Source: Hymenolepis diminuta
Taxonomy: Eukaryota > Platyhelminthes > Cestoda > Cyclophyllidea > Hymenolepididae
DNA length: 64,000 bases
Assembly (NCBI GenBank): GCA_900708905.1
Contig: CAADRB010000024.1
Span: 2,051,138 to 2,115,137 of the forward strand
Direction of reading: 5' to 3'
Part shown: one piece after another, positions 1 through 13,200 of the stretch
Position numbering within the stretch: the first letter of the stretch is position 1
How the letters are laid out: the number at the start of each line of letters is the position of its first letter
The notes under the pieces: generated by a model
The model's input: only the letters and a program-made list of their open reading frames with translations
Told to the model about the DNA's origin: nothing
The model's database searches: none
Program-made: the position numbers and the translations under genes

Positions 1-3000
1 AACTCAAATCAAAAGAGGAATGGCAGAATGTGGTTTTCTCACCAGAGTCACTTCATGGTACATTATCTCTACCCTAGCTGAGTGATGCTGGAGCCATCAT
101 TATGAACTGGAAATATGCATAAGTAGCTAAAGAGAGTTGGTCAACATGCAAGCACCCCGAGTAAAATAGTACAGGACCGATGCTTGCCATACTAATTGAA
201 ATGTAGGCGGCACATCACGGGGGTTCCGAAATACCTGGTCTCCATTCAAGTCTTTAGTGGCGTTTAGAAGTTTGGTTAGTATTAAGGTACCAAACGGCCT
301 CTCAAATAGCATTGTACTTTTGAGATTAAGGTTGAGGGATGGGGATAATAACGAGCTGCAAGTGACCTCGTATACCACTCAGAGGTAAAGTTGTCCTAAT
401 GGGAATACGATATGGGAAATTTTTTCAATGAACTTTGAACTGTTTTGGTAAAAAGTCTGCTTAAATACTTATTCGGACTCTGAAAAGACTGACTCTGTAG
501 AAGTTGCTCGTTGTATGTTAGTAAACTGCAGGCCTTTGATGGTAGGCAATTCTACTTTGCATAGCGTTGGTTGATCAGCTTCAAGGTAATATCGTGCCAG
601 CCAGATTGTCCGCATTATAAAGTACATTTCTGTAGTGACTAACCAATTTATGACGAGGTCGTGACTCATATCAAACGTTAAATTGTATCTCATAATTAAT
701 TAATAAATTGTCAAACGTGCTTAACTTGTGTACTCTTCCAATTAACCTCAAATATTATTAATAATAACATCAACTTCGCTCAAAGTCTACCAAACATTTT
801 TTGAAAGTTGTGCCCATTTCATAGAGGACTTTAAGTAAAAGCCAATATAACCGATGTCATTAAGTAGTAAAAGGAATCTTTCGTAATGAATACTGAATGA
901 ATACCGCTTGAAACATTTTAAAACGTAAACGTTTATAAAATTGATGCCTTTTTAAAGATGTCTTCATTTTGGAGAGGCCAAGTAATAAAATACCCATCGG
1001 AGTTGTTTTTGTGTTGTTCATATTTGATTATATAAGGAAGCATGTATCAAAACATGTACTAAAAACCGCGTCTAGAATATATTGTGGGTGGTCCGACGCA
1101 GACCTGTCTGGATAAAACGTGGATAGAAAAATCGATAAATGCTGTCATTTTCGGAAATAGGATCTGTAGCATACTCCCATTAAATAATTTATGGAAGGTG
1201 AAGCAAACAATCAAAACATGGAAAGCTTCATGCAGAATATAATCTAGAACCTCACCGGTGCAGAAATCCAAATTCAAGTTAATATTTTTCTGCTAAACCA
1301 TAAAGACGCAAATAGAGTTGAATGCTTTCCCCATTCTTATCTACTGATCCATTAGAACACCCAATATAAGACTTCTCTTTAGATTCCCTTTCCTATCCAC
1401 GTTTCACACTGTTATTTAGTGATCTCCATTAAAGGCACTTTCTCCAACTTCAGCCTAGGTTGTCATTTTTGCTTAAGTAATGCCTTAAAGGTTGATCCAC
1501 TCTGACTCTGATCATTGGCTTAGGTTTTAGCGAGATATGTGATATTCAATATCACTTTGGTGGTATAGATCAAACACTAGTGAGCTCTGCCATATCTCAG
1601 TCACATGAGCTAGTTTTACTCCTCCATCTTGGCTATTAGAAGAAAAAATCTCGCTAGCTTATGCCAACTAACGACGATTCTGGAACTGTAAAGATGAGAG
1701 CGGCGCCACAGCCTAGTCTCTTAAATTTGGTCAATTCCACAATTACAGGGAGATGAATTGGATTGTGAAATGCGAGATTAAGGAAACACAGCTTTCTCTT
1801 GAAAACCGCTATTTATTGCAATTTCACACACATGTTTTAAAAGGTAGCCTCTAACCAATTCCTTTTAAAGGAAAGATTGAGTGAATTTTAAGGACAAATG
1901 GACCTTAACCGTAGGTGAAGTGACGTAGAAGTGACGTGAGAACAACTTAACTAATCTTTCTTTTTCTCACGTCAATTATTGTACTGAAAGCACTGCACCC
2001 TCCGTCCAAATCCCATTTATTTAATAGGGTCTTCTGTTTAAATGAACTTAAAAATACTCATGACACTGTAGTTTTATTAATGAAACGTTAGAATTTTATC
2101 GGTATTAAAAGTAGAATCTTAGTTCTATTCGATCAAATCAAGATCGATTTGCATTGAACGCATTTGGAAGTATAAAATGATGTTGAATTATCAATCTGAA
2201 AGTTTTTTTCAATTTTCTTTGAATGTAAAATTTTATCCAGATCAATATAAGGAGCAACAAGAGACTCGATAATTCAAACAAACCGGGCGCTTCGAAATTA
2301 GCCAACCCATAATAGATATAATTATGCTAACCAATGAACTATTTTAACAGCAGTGATTAATGTACCACCATCCAATCAAATCACAGCTTTGCCTCATTAA
2401 ACCCATAGTCTCGTCCCTAGATTGGAATGGATTATGGTGATGAAATTATGAGGAGCTAGTTAGTTAGTCCCTAGATGGGGTTGATGACCATAAAATCACC
2501 ACCACCAGATCCTAATGATCGATAAATTCCAAGCGCGTTCGCTTGGGATGAAATTCCGCCTTTAATTTGAGCCACGGTTCTTTTTTGCTCTAGCATCAGC
2601 ACAGAGTGCTGCCAAACCTTTCCTTCTCAACCTATTAAAAGCAAAGTATATTTTTAGAAACACCCGCTCTGGTTATTGGATAACAGTCTTTGGAACAAAC
2701 TCCACTCTTCAAAATTTTTAAAATGGGTTCATCTGTTTAGCACGATTTAGCAACTTCTAATCAAGTTGAAAGATTTATGATTGGAAGAATAACTGGAAGG
2801 ATAAATAGTGAGAAATCGAACTGGATAAATGATAGCATGCCAGAGTATCTCAGTCCGAATATACTGTATTAAGTTAACCCAGTTAATTACTTAGCTTCCA
2901 GCACTTCAAGTATGACATACAATTCTACCTGATTGAACACTACAATGGAAAATATTGAATTTAAGAATAAGATATGCTAAATGATAATAAAATAGCTATT

Positions 3001-4679
3001 TATGAGACAGAAAATGACCTAGTAACGTTTCGATCAGTAATAAAACGGGGAAAAAATCAACAACTGGGAATGAATGTAAAAACTCGGTATTAAAGTTCGA
3101 ATATGAGTGTAAAAACCATTCAAACTCAGTTCAATGATATAACGCGTCCAGGCTTACAAACCTTGTAACGATAAATAAATCTAGAATCTTCACATTTTAA
3201 CAAATTCGAATATTTACTGGAAGTAAACAATTGAAATTGAAGAGTAAATAATTGTTATACGTTTGTATTTAGGTGCTTAAAAAGGGCAAAGACTCAAATA
3301 GACTTCAGTACCCCTTCAAATGAGAGTCGTCTTTTTATAACTGTTTGTTTTTCATATTGAAATTTATGAGTGCAATTTACTTTGATTGAATCAATAACAA
3401 TTAGTGATATATTTTTGATCAGACCCGGTAGGATTTCCAGTTCTCGAAGTTGGGGAATAAGTTCAAGCGGGCCTCTGAGATCAACGTACGGTAATGATAA
3501 AATATTCATCATAATATGATGATTTAAATATCAAATAATCTGATAATTCTCTATTTTATTTCATTGTACTGTTGGATAACCAACACTGAAAAATGCATGG
3601 TTACGATCTACCGGTTTTAACAAAGCGCAAGTTAATGGAGAAGTGTCTTGGAAGAAGAGTTCGAATAAAGAATAATCCACTCACCATTTATGAGATCTCT
3701 GACACCACACTAGAGGAGAAAGGAGAGGAGTCTTGGTAGAAGTATTTAAATTTGAGAAGAAAACGACGGCTATGCAACTAGCAAGCCAAAACTCTGACTA
3801 AATAGCAGGGCGGAGATAAAAATGCAGGTGCTAGATAGTGAGAAAGATCGGTATACGATTTAAAGATCGATGAGTGAATAATTTAAATAGCGGCGAAAAA
3901 GATAAAATCGATAATCGCTTGTGACTAAGCCCATGAACCATACAAATAACGTTATGGAGAGGGAAGAGATTTTCCAATTGTTTACCCACTATATTTTCCG
4001 ATCGCTACATATTACCTGATTCGATCAGAGTTTGAATAAATATCATTTAACTTGTGCAAACACGAGTTGACATGTTTAAATGCTGCGCCCACATTCCCAT
4101 AAATGGATAATTCACTTATCTCCAACTGTTTGCATGATCAACGCAGGGAAAGACAAATTCAAATGCAAAAACAAAGCCGTGTATAAAGAGTTCGACATGA
4201 TCAATCCTCTTCAATGGGCGACTTGGCGCAATAAGCTCTGCGTAGAAGTCACGGTCATAATTTTGTCCAAAGATTCTTGTATTTAAACAAGTTATGCCAA
4301 CAGTTTTGAACAATTTTAAACTGTGAGACTGCAATTCAAAGCTTAATTAAGGCGTGTTTTGGAATGGAAGTATTTTTTTTGCAAGCTTATGAGGCAAAAA
4401 CCACACCTATATCCGGAAATGGTACACAAGTGACATCCAAATAGTCTCCCCATGGAAAATTTCCTGCTTAGTAAAAACTTTCTAATTATTATGTTTCCCT
4501 TCATAAACATTTCGCTCAGTTGAAAAACAAATCCATATTAGATATTAGGGGTACAAAAGAAAGGGATGGGATGGTACATTTTGAAACAAAGAAGAGTGAA
4601 CATGGCTTACAGATCGCCGCTAATTTATAACTTTAAGCTATCTGGTCTCCGCTATGTTAACACTCTAAGCTGCTGAATA

Positions 4680-4935
4680 TCATGTAGAATCATTCTGTCT
4701 GCCCGACCAGTGGAAGTGGCAAGACTGACCATTCTGGGTAATAAAGCACTGAGAATCGTTGGCAATCATTTGATACAATTCAGGAGACGAATCGGAAAAT
4801 TTGAATTTTGAACGTGAACTCCCCATTTAGCAAATATTGTACAACCCGCGTCCAAAAATTACCTGAAGTGAGCTTCTTTGATACCCTGATATTGCTCTCA
4901 ATATCTCTTCCATTCTCTCCCCTTTATCATTTGTG
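4680..4935 (+). repeat. Dispersed repeat family B, copy 1
   Basis: Shares the 19-base block caattcaggagacgaatcg (4776-4794) and the following aaatttgaattt with 43166 onward. Weaker similarity follows downstream, a CT-rich stretch around ctctcttc...tatccctt. No coding potential or terminal repeats are visible. It is probably a short non-autonomous transposon relic. Confidence 0.5.
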
Positions 4936-6377
4936 GGACTTTCTGTTAGCAGATGTTAATTGCTTCTCACAGTTAAAAATTGGCAATTTTTTTGTATCAC
5001 TGCGAGTAATAGTAATAATAATGAAGAAAACTAAAACAAATTAATCGAATAAAATTGGAATAATTTGGGATGATACTCAAATTTTCAAATAAAGCCTACT
5101 TTATGAATAGAAGCAGAAAAGACAGCATTCACGATTGAAAGAAACTGATATTCTCCTCTCCAATAACTCAATTGAGATAATATTCGCCCATACATTAGGA
5201 GAGCAATTATTAAATTATTATTGTCCCATAATTTCTCCGAGGGTTTTTGATATACAACTTTGGTGGTAACGATATTAGGCTGATGGTGGGAAAATCTGAT
5301 GAGCCGACGATAATATTCCACTCCAAGCCCGAGAATACATATTAAGATTATCGGCAAATAAATATTTTAATCAAGTAAATGTGAAGCAATCTCATGGAAA
5401 ATTACGAATCAAAGAGATAGAAATGGTGAATATCTGAAACCGAAGGCAAAATAACCTCCTCTAAATTCCAGATTATCGTTAGATAAGCTCAGTGTTGTTT
5501 AAATTAACCGGATCTGATAGACAATTTTTCTTCTAACCTTCAATTGATATCAAGGCGTTTGGACAAGTTTGCGCTAAATGAATATGAGTAAAGCGTCTTG
5601 AGAATTTGAGTAGGAGTTTTAGAGATGATTTACTTTTATCCTTGGGAATCAATTCGAGTATAACGGGCATGTAAAGATGAAATAGGCCATGCAATCCCTC
5701 TTCTTACTTTGTATCCTGCTTTCAGATTAGGACTACTAATAAAAATGAAGAGAGTATGTCCCCAGGAGTGTAATCTTTACGCTTAAATAGCAGCTGAAAA
5801 AGAATGTTAAAGTACAGAAAAGGCAACTATAAGTCCCACAAAACTCTCCATTCAATGTTCTAGAATTCGGAAGCTATGCATCCCACCGTCCAAATGATAT
5901 GCTGCGTACGATCTTTAAATAAGCGGACTTGCTAATAGTATAAATTTAATGCATAACTAAAACACGGTTTTATCATTTTCAATAAATAACAGTGCAAATC
6001 AAAATAACATTCTTGATACCTGCGGTTTGAAAGGAACTTGCAGCTACATTGGGGGCATCGTTGCGTGGATGTGCTGTTCTATTATAAAACTGTCAGTTCT
6101 AATAAAATTTTAATGAGACTTGAATTAATAAAAGGCAGAAAATGAGATTTAATATGACTAGACTTATGTAAATATTTATTTAGTTCTATAAAATGGCTGG
6201 AAACAAGTAGTCAAAACATGATTTTATGTAAACAGTACACCGGAAATGATAATTGCACTCGATCAACAATTTTACCTATTAAAATGGATGGAGCAAGTTC
6301 TCCTTTCAGATTGTCTGTTTTATTCAGGAGGTTTCTTCAGATGTCATTGTGACTTACTTATCACCTCATTTAGTACC

Positions 6378-6409
6378 ACCATTAGTAAATGAGGGAAGAC
6401 ACTAATGGT
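6378..6409. repeat. Small inverted repeat, 9-base arms
   Basis: accattagt (6378-6386) and actaatggt (6401-6409) are perfect inverted arms around a 14-base loop. It sits in unassigned intronic sequence with no associated gene, and may be chance. Confidence 0.35.
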
Positions 6410-9400
6410 ACTTTTGAAAAAGATACAGTAAAGGGGAATTAAGGATAAGGCAGAGTGGCCAAAACTGGGGGACTAATTTAGCTCAATTGAGGAGAAACTA
6501 GAGAGCATATTTTAGGTGAAGAAAATCAAAAGTCATTAATACGTTTAATGTCTAAAAAATTAATCTAATATTTCCTTCCTAAAAGTGGTAATGAGTTGAG
6601 TAAGAAAAAAGTGAGAAGATGTAACCTCCAATGCTTAACTTGTGGAGTTTGAGATATACATTCTCCTTAGCCACAAAACGATTAAAAAATGAAATAATTA
6701 ATAATATAAATGGTAATGATAATAAAGAGATTTAATTTTTAAGTTGATATCAACTCTCCAGACGTCTCCGGGGGGAGAATTTACTTTCTCAAATATTTGG
6801 CAACTTGGCATCTAAAGAACAAAGAGGCACAAAAAATTGAGCCCCTTTCTAAAAAGACAAAAAGAAATCTTTAAAATAATTTTTTTTCGCGCATTTGATA
6901 CCTTAACTTGAGAATGAGAGTAAAAATTCGATTTATTTTGATACTATTTGAACCTACTTACCATCTCGAAGACAAACAGTCCTGGAAAAAACAAAGGCAA
7001 CTAACAAAACAATGCTTCCTAAGAAATTTCGTTAATTTTTTCTTTAAAGAGGCTAAAATTTGATAAAAATTACAATAATCATTTATGTTTAAAGTTGGAC
7101 GAGATTTTTCCCTCGACAATAGCCCTCAAAACCACATGCCAAAGTGGATCTCCAAAAATCCTGGTTTTATATTTACGCAGAGGCAGCTTCGATATGAAAT
7201 AATGTCTTCCATTTCCCTCCCATCAATGCATTATTCAAAGGAAAAGTAATTAGACAGACGGATCTGATTAGTACCTTTAAAAGAGCTGACCAAGTTCAGA
7301 GCTCTTTGATTATGGAGAAAAGGGGAGATGCCAGACAAAATCACCCTCGAAAATAGGGGAAAAAATCTATTATTTTTTGGAAAGGATTTTTCTAGATATA
7401 GAGCCAAAAGCATAAAATTTAAAGTGGCATCTTATCAGTTAGTCCTCCTATGTTAAAATCATTTACGCGAGTCTCGTCCATCAGGTCTTGGCGGTAGGAG
7501 AATGAGGGATCTTTTAATCGCCTCAATAGTAGAACCTAAGAATAGCACCATGATAGTCAGCTTTCAAATAATGTTACTCATGATAAATCGATGCATTCAG
7601 AATTCAGATAAATAAAACTCTTGATGTTTCTTCTTCCTCTACCTGATGTCTCCCAGTTCACCCCTTATTATGCCACTTTGCCGTTTTCAAATGCCTTCTG
7701 GTGATAAAATTAAATGATTGAATGATAGATTCAAGTTAAAAATTTATATGGTTTAATTATTTTTCACGAGTTTAAATTATTACACTTATCGAACTGCAAT
7801 AAACTAATTTCTAAGCGCCCCTCGACAACCACCTTCGAACCAAATGCGAAATTACGTTCAAATTCCTGCTCAGATCAAGTTCAGTCAATGCATTTCCTCC
7901 TCCCCTCCTCTGGTTCCAAATTAACCTCTCTATCAATTATTGGTCTTTACCTCTCTCTGCTTTTTGATGATTCAGCCAATCTGTCTGTGTCATTCGCACT
8001 TTGACTTATATAACCTCCACGAAGACCTTTTGAGTACGTGCTCTGTCCCAAGCATCTTACCATTCATTCTCTCTCTCTCCCTGTCCTTCGTATTTACTTT
8101 GTCATTGAACAAAATGCTTTGATATGCACTGCTCTTGACCCTCTAATTTGAAAAGGTGGCCGTTAAAATGAGTCCCAGTTTAAATAATGGAGATTGCTTA
8201 ATGGACTCATTAGAAAAGGGCTAAATTTGAGTCTCCAAACGACCATCCTCTTTTTCGCTGTCAAACATATTTCTTGCTAACTTTTTCTAACTGGTACGAT
8301 TTTTAAACAGACGGTTCTAGGAGCTCTTTAGATAAATGATTTTAGGGATAACTGAGGAGTTTATAAATACAATTAAAATTCAGTTGTTAACAATCAATTA
8401 ATATTTCAGAATTTGGCCTCGAGAAAATAAACGTCAAAATTCTTCGAAATTTTGATAACTTTGAGTGGGAAGAAGATGACTAAGGACTTCTCTATCTGTG
8501 GCAATTTCCTTAAATTTAATTAAACAAAAAAGTAATAATATTTAAAATTGTGCAAATCTGGCAAATCAGACCCCGTTTTCAACAAAATTATACCTCCAGA
8601 CGTTGAACTGTTTGAGAACCTAAGGGATATCAGTACACTATGAAGTTCAAATACGGTAATGGTGGAGAATCATCACAGGTTTATATTCTCACATCATGCA
8701 GTACTCAAGGTCATATGTTCTAAAACGGAGCCGCAACTTTTCTTATGCAAGATTCAACTAAAACCGCTTTTTCCTAAGCGCTCTTCTCATATACCATTTT
8801 CATGAACAAGAATAAATGATATTTAAATTTTAAAATAGTCAATAACTTTGCATCGTCCAATGTATCAGTTTCTATTGACCAGAGTAGATCAGTACATGTA
8901 CCACCTGAACAATCGTTTCTAATACACGTTGTTTTTGATCAAAATTTTGTCAGTTATTGTCACCGTTGACAAAATTCAAACTCTGTATATATTGTACGAT
9001 GTTGGAGAGGATAGTTTAAAACTTTTCCACATTTTTTCTCTTCGTTTAAGTCAATTTCAGGACAAAATATTTACAGTGGTATAGCTTAGCTGCATTTTCT
9101 GTCAAAATTTCGATTGGTAAAACAAAATGCATTTTTAAACAAAGTAAGCAAATAACTCCAAAGAAAGAAGATCAAATTATTTTCTAAAATGCATTTCTTT
9201 AATGGAAGGGAGAGCTTATAGCACCCCCAATACATTGCAATCAAAATTAATAAATCAATTAAATAAAACAAATGTGGAATAGAAGTACAACAATAAGGCT
9301 ATGTAATTAATAAAAAATTACGTATTAGTTGATTAAACTCAAATATCCAAGTACCTGTGACAATAACGTGATTGAGGATTCGAAGATTCACTTGTGTGAT

Positions 9401-10078
9401 AATATCATGTGTGATCACCTTCCGAAATAATTGTAAAATATACAAATTCCCATCGAAGACGGTCTAGAACACTCAGGATGCCTGATCACAATTGGGACGA
9501 TTTTTTGACTCAAACTATTACTTTGACCGACTTGTAGGTATGACAATCAAATTTATAATCTAACCAATAGGATCACGTTATGTACACAATCAGTGAGGAG
9601 TGAAAATATTGGTAAAAGATATCTCCTGAGGATTTAGAAAATCTATTACACTGTGGTAGAGTAATTCAGTCGATACTCCGAGTGGATTTGTGTTGATTGA
9701 AGTTAAATGAAACTGTATCATCCGGATTTTCAATATGAGGAAAATGACGATCAAATTTTAAGTAGGAAAAAACGATTGGCCTAATGATTCCTGAGATCAG
9801 ACGAAGTAGGGCTCTCCTGAATTCTTGTCACGTGGTATTATTCCCGCCACTCCCCATTAAAACTGAATTATCCCTCCATTCTTACATGTTTGGATACCTC
9901 ACCATGGCTAAAATGTGTCAAACATTTTCACTTTGCCTACCTGCCATGAAAAATAAATGAGTAGGCGAAATTGTCGATTAAAAATAAAACTTGCAGAGAG
10001 TATTAAAATAATCTTTGTTGTCAAAATCTCCTTCTTAATAAGGAAAATTTATTAAATCAATGCTTGGTAGAAACAAAC

Positions 10079-10278
10079 CTTTGCTGTATCGATGCCTTTG
10101 GTGATTGCCCATGTCGACGTGACGTAATCGATGACTCTTTCAGCTAAATCCTGTGGTACGTTATGAGTTTTCACGAAATCCTTCACCGATCCCATCATAT
10201 CGTGGTATCTTGAGCGAGCTGCGTACATTCCCTGAAAGATAGTTGTGATCTGGCCGAAAATCGTCGCATAACAGAAGG
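10079..10278 (-). CDS. eag: EAG channel exon 8 (end of S6 and C-linker)
   Basis: The acceptor is gcgttcttttttctag|CCTTCTG and the donor GCAAAG|gtttgt, phase 1 to phase 0. Joined to exon 7 it reads [19 protein letters not shown], aligning with the IGSLLYATIFG S6 end of other EAGs. The C-linker follows: [41 protein letters not shown]. This is the last exon I can identify. The next expected segment, the CNBHD beginning with a CPKDM-like motif, was not found in 1-10078. Confidence 0.94.
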
Positions 10279-13200
10279 CTAGAAAAAAGAACGCATAAAA
10301 GTAATCCTGGCCAAAACCAGTTTCTATATTTTAAAAATTATTAGAATTGATTTTAAAAAAGAAATTATTAATTTTATGAAATTTGCGTAAGAATAAAATT
10401 GTATTTAATTTAATTTTATAATTTATGTAATTTAAGAATATTTATTAATATTTGTATTTACATTTATTATATTTATACATAACTTGGCAAATTTTATAAA
10501 ATTGATGTAATAATTGTTTTTTTAAACAAAACTTGTAATAATTAACATTGTTATTGAAAGAATTTGCATTAAATGAATTTATTTAATTTGTTTATGAAGA
10601 CGATGGAAGAATATATTGAGACAAATTTGGAGGAAATGGCGACATACCTCCAATAAGCATAAAGACGACAGAGACGATTTTCTCGTAGAAGGTGTTCGCG
10701 GAGACATTACCGAAACCAATACTTGTAATTAGCGAGAGGGTATAATACAAGGCCGTTATATAGGTCACGTGTCTTTCCACCGGGTTATTCTAGAAAAGAG
10801 ATGAAAGAGAAATTCACTTAAAAAGAGCGGTGGAAAAAAAATTGACTTGCGGAACTCTCTCTCTCCCTTGTCTCCTAACTAACCGGTAAACCATCTTTTT
10901 TCTCAAAAACTAATGTTCCAGGCATAAGATCGCTTATCTGTGAAAACTGCGAGGATGCTAGGGGTTATTTATTACTTTGAATCTGTTAGTGACGAAAATG
11001 GTTGAACGAATTTAGGAAAACCTTGAATATTTCGCTGGAAGGCAGCCAAAATTGTTACAATTTAATAACCCCTCACATAAAATGAGGTGGATTAACATTT
11101 TCAGTCCTTTTCATTAAATAAATCATTAAATATAATTAATAAAATACAATCATGTAATGTTATTAATTAGGATTTAAGTTACGAAAAAGTACGTGTAGCT
11201 CATCAATTACGAATTAGTTAAACTTAGAATTGCATCTTAAGTTCAACTTTCAAATGGCCAACAGACGACCGAATTCGAGTTTTAAAACAGTGAAAACATT
11301 TAAAAATGTCTATTTAGCTCCTCTTGTTAAATAAATAGGCTATAAAAATGATTTCTAAACAATGAATTTTTTAATAATTCTAATTATATTTCAAAGCTAA
11401 TGTAATAAAAATCTCAGCACAAATTTTGTTGATCAAATTTTCTAAATTCAAATGAGTTAGACTTTTAAATGTACTGATTAAAATGCTGTGGACATCCCAA
11501 TTGGCAGTAGGAAAAACTAATCTCCATCAGCAGCACCCTTTCAGTATTATTTAACAGCTTTATATTCTGATAGTCACAAATTTTAACTCTACTTTATTCA
11601 GAGTGGATGTTTTATAACTGCTCGGTTGCTCCTTAATAAAGCTCCAACTGCCTGACCCCAGAAGGAAAAAGGAGAAAGATTTGTATCTCAAATAACGGCT
11701 CCCTATTGAGAAAATAAACGTTCTGATACAGAATTGGATATGTGGTAAATGGTTGGCAGACTGATTGACTAACATTGGTGGCGACGTGTTCCTCGCTCGT
11801 GGTATTGCATGTCCAAGTTCGAGCGTGGGAATCCAATAATCGATAGTTCAGTACAGAAGGGATGAACTTATGACTGCACCGAGTGCACTCTCAGTGTACC
11901 CGACTGAATGTACCGAAAATGGTGGATTTGGCTATCTGACAGGAAAACGCGAAACACACAAATTTTTAAGTTTTTTGATAGCACGTATCTCAGACTGGGC
12001 AATTATTTAAAGCTAGGACTTAGAGTTAATAAAAACCCATTTAACTAATGTAGAACCTCCGAGTCCAAGAGTAATGATAGCGACAATTGACTTGAAGCGA
12101 ATATAGTTAAAAATTTGGGAAATTTTATCTAATACAGAACTCTCTGTGCTCTTGAAACAATTACTTTTATGGCGGGTCTAGCAACTTGACCTCAGGGATA
12201 AGTTGTTGCCCCGCCCCATTGATGAACTTAATTCCCTGCTGTGACCTTAGTCCCGCCTGCAGAGGTATCGTGCTCTCTTAAGTTGTTTATTTATTATTGG
12301 AGTGTTAAACCACTTACGCCACCCTCTACTTATCTTTACTAGGTTTCAATCGACTACACGACGAGAAGTTTCATAATTCCCTTCTATATACATCATTACC
12401 TCCGCAATTTACGCTTTACTATCACAAAATTCAGCTCCTAAAGACTACTTCCATTCTTCTCGGTTGTTTCTTTCCCTATTTTAGGTACTTCTACCAATAA
12501 ACCTACTTGTCCCAATTCCTATCTCTGTATTTTTTGAAGAAAATAAGCAGAAGTTAGAAGGGTAAATGCTGGAGAATATCTGAGAACGGAAATGAGATAT
12601 TATCCCCTAACCATGTATTAAAGAAGAAAGGCATCTTGGTGCCACTCTTTGGAAAAATTCGCATTCTACAACCACTTCTACTGACCAGAAGTAACCGGCA
12701 TGACTGGCCATTCACCGACGAGTGTTCCTCTCATTAACTAAATGGGCATGGAGTTAACCAGTATATCTTAGCCGTAACTCATTAATTTTTACTTGGTGAA
12801 AAAAAAATGTGAAAGAATTCATTTCAAATGAATAATTTTTCATCCATCACCCCCAAATACGTCAATTCCCTACTGCTCAATTTTATTAGTCATTAGGGAG
12901 CGGTGAGTAAGAATAATTTGGAAAAATTCCAAACCCCAAGGCATTCATAAAACCGATTTGAGTGTGCATGGCGGAGAGTTGACCTTTATGACATAATATA
13001 ACTGAATAATGACACGACGTTATTATAGGCGTTACCTCTCCTACATGATGCAATGCTCCCGATAATTCTTGTCTACTTGAAAGTGGGCGTTTTTTTCTAA
13101 GAAAATATGTTTAATCTCCTACATATGAACCATAACATGATTTAATATAAAGAGATATGTTAAGCCACTTAACTGCCTTTGAATCCAGTGAGGAATTGGA

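Larger units (their letters stand above)
1..10078 (-). other. Open intron 8 of the EAG gene / left flank without recognisable exon
   Basis: About 10 kb after the exon 8 donor. I looked on the minus strand for CNBHD signatures (CPKDM, HLNRKVF, GDVFGD and variants) and found none. The open frames present are short and unlike known proteins, as expected by chance in AT-rich DNA. It holds one copy of dispersed repeat B (4680-4935) and pyrimidine-rich stretches near 7880-8110. Most simply, the intron is longer than 10 kb and the remaining exons lie beyond the edge. Confidence 0.6.

Noticed and set aside
5085..5357. 90-codon minus-strand frame downstream of the channel exons
   Set aside because: Inspected as a possible CNBHD or tail exon; it contains none of the family motifs.
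10279..10306. Alternative acceptor for EAG exon 8 (ttttggccag before GATTAC)
   Set aside because: It would put the reading out of phase with exon 7 or insert residues unlike S6. The acceptor at 10278 has a better pyrimidine tract and gives [12 protein letters not shown].
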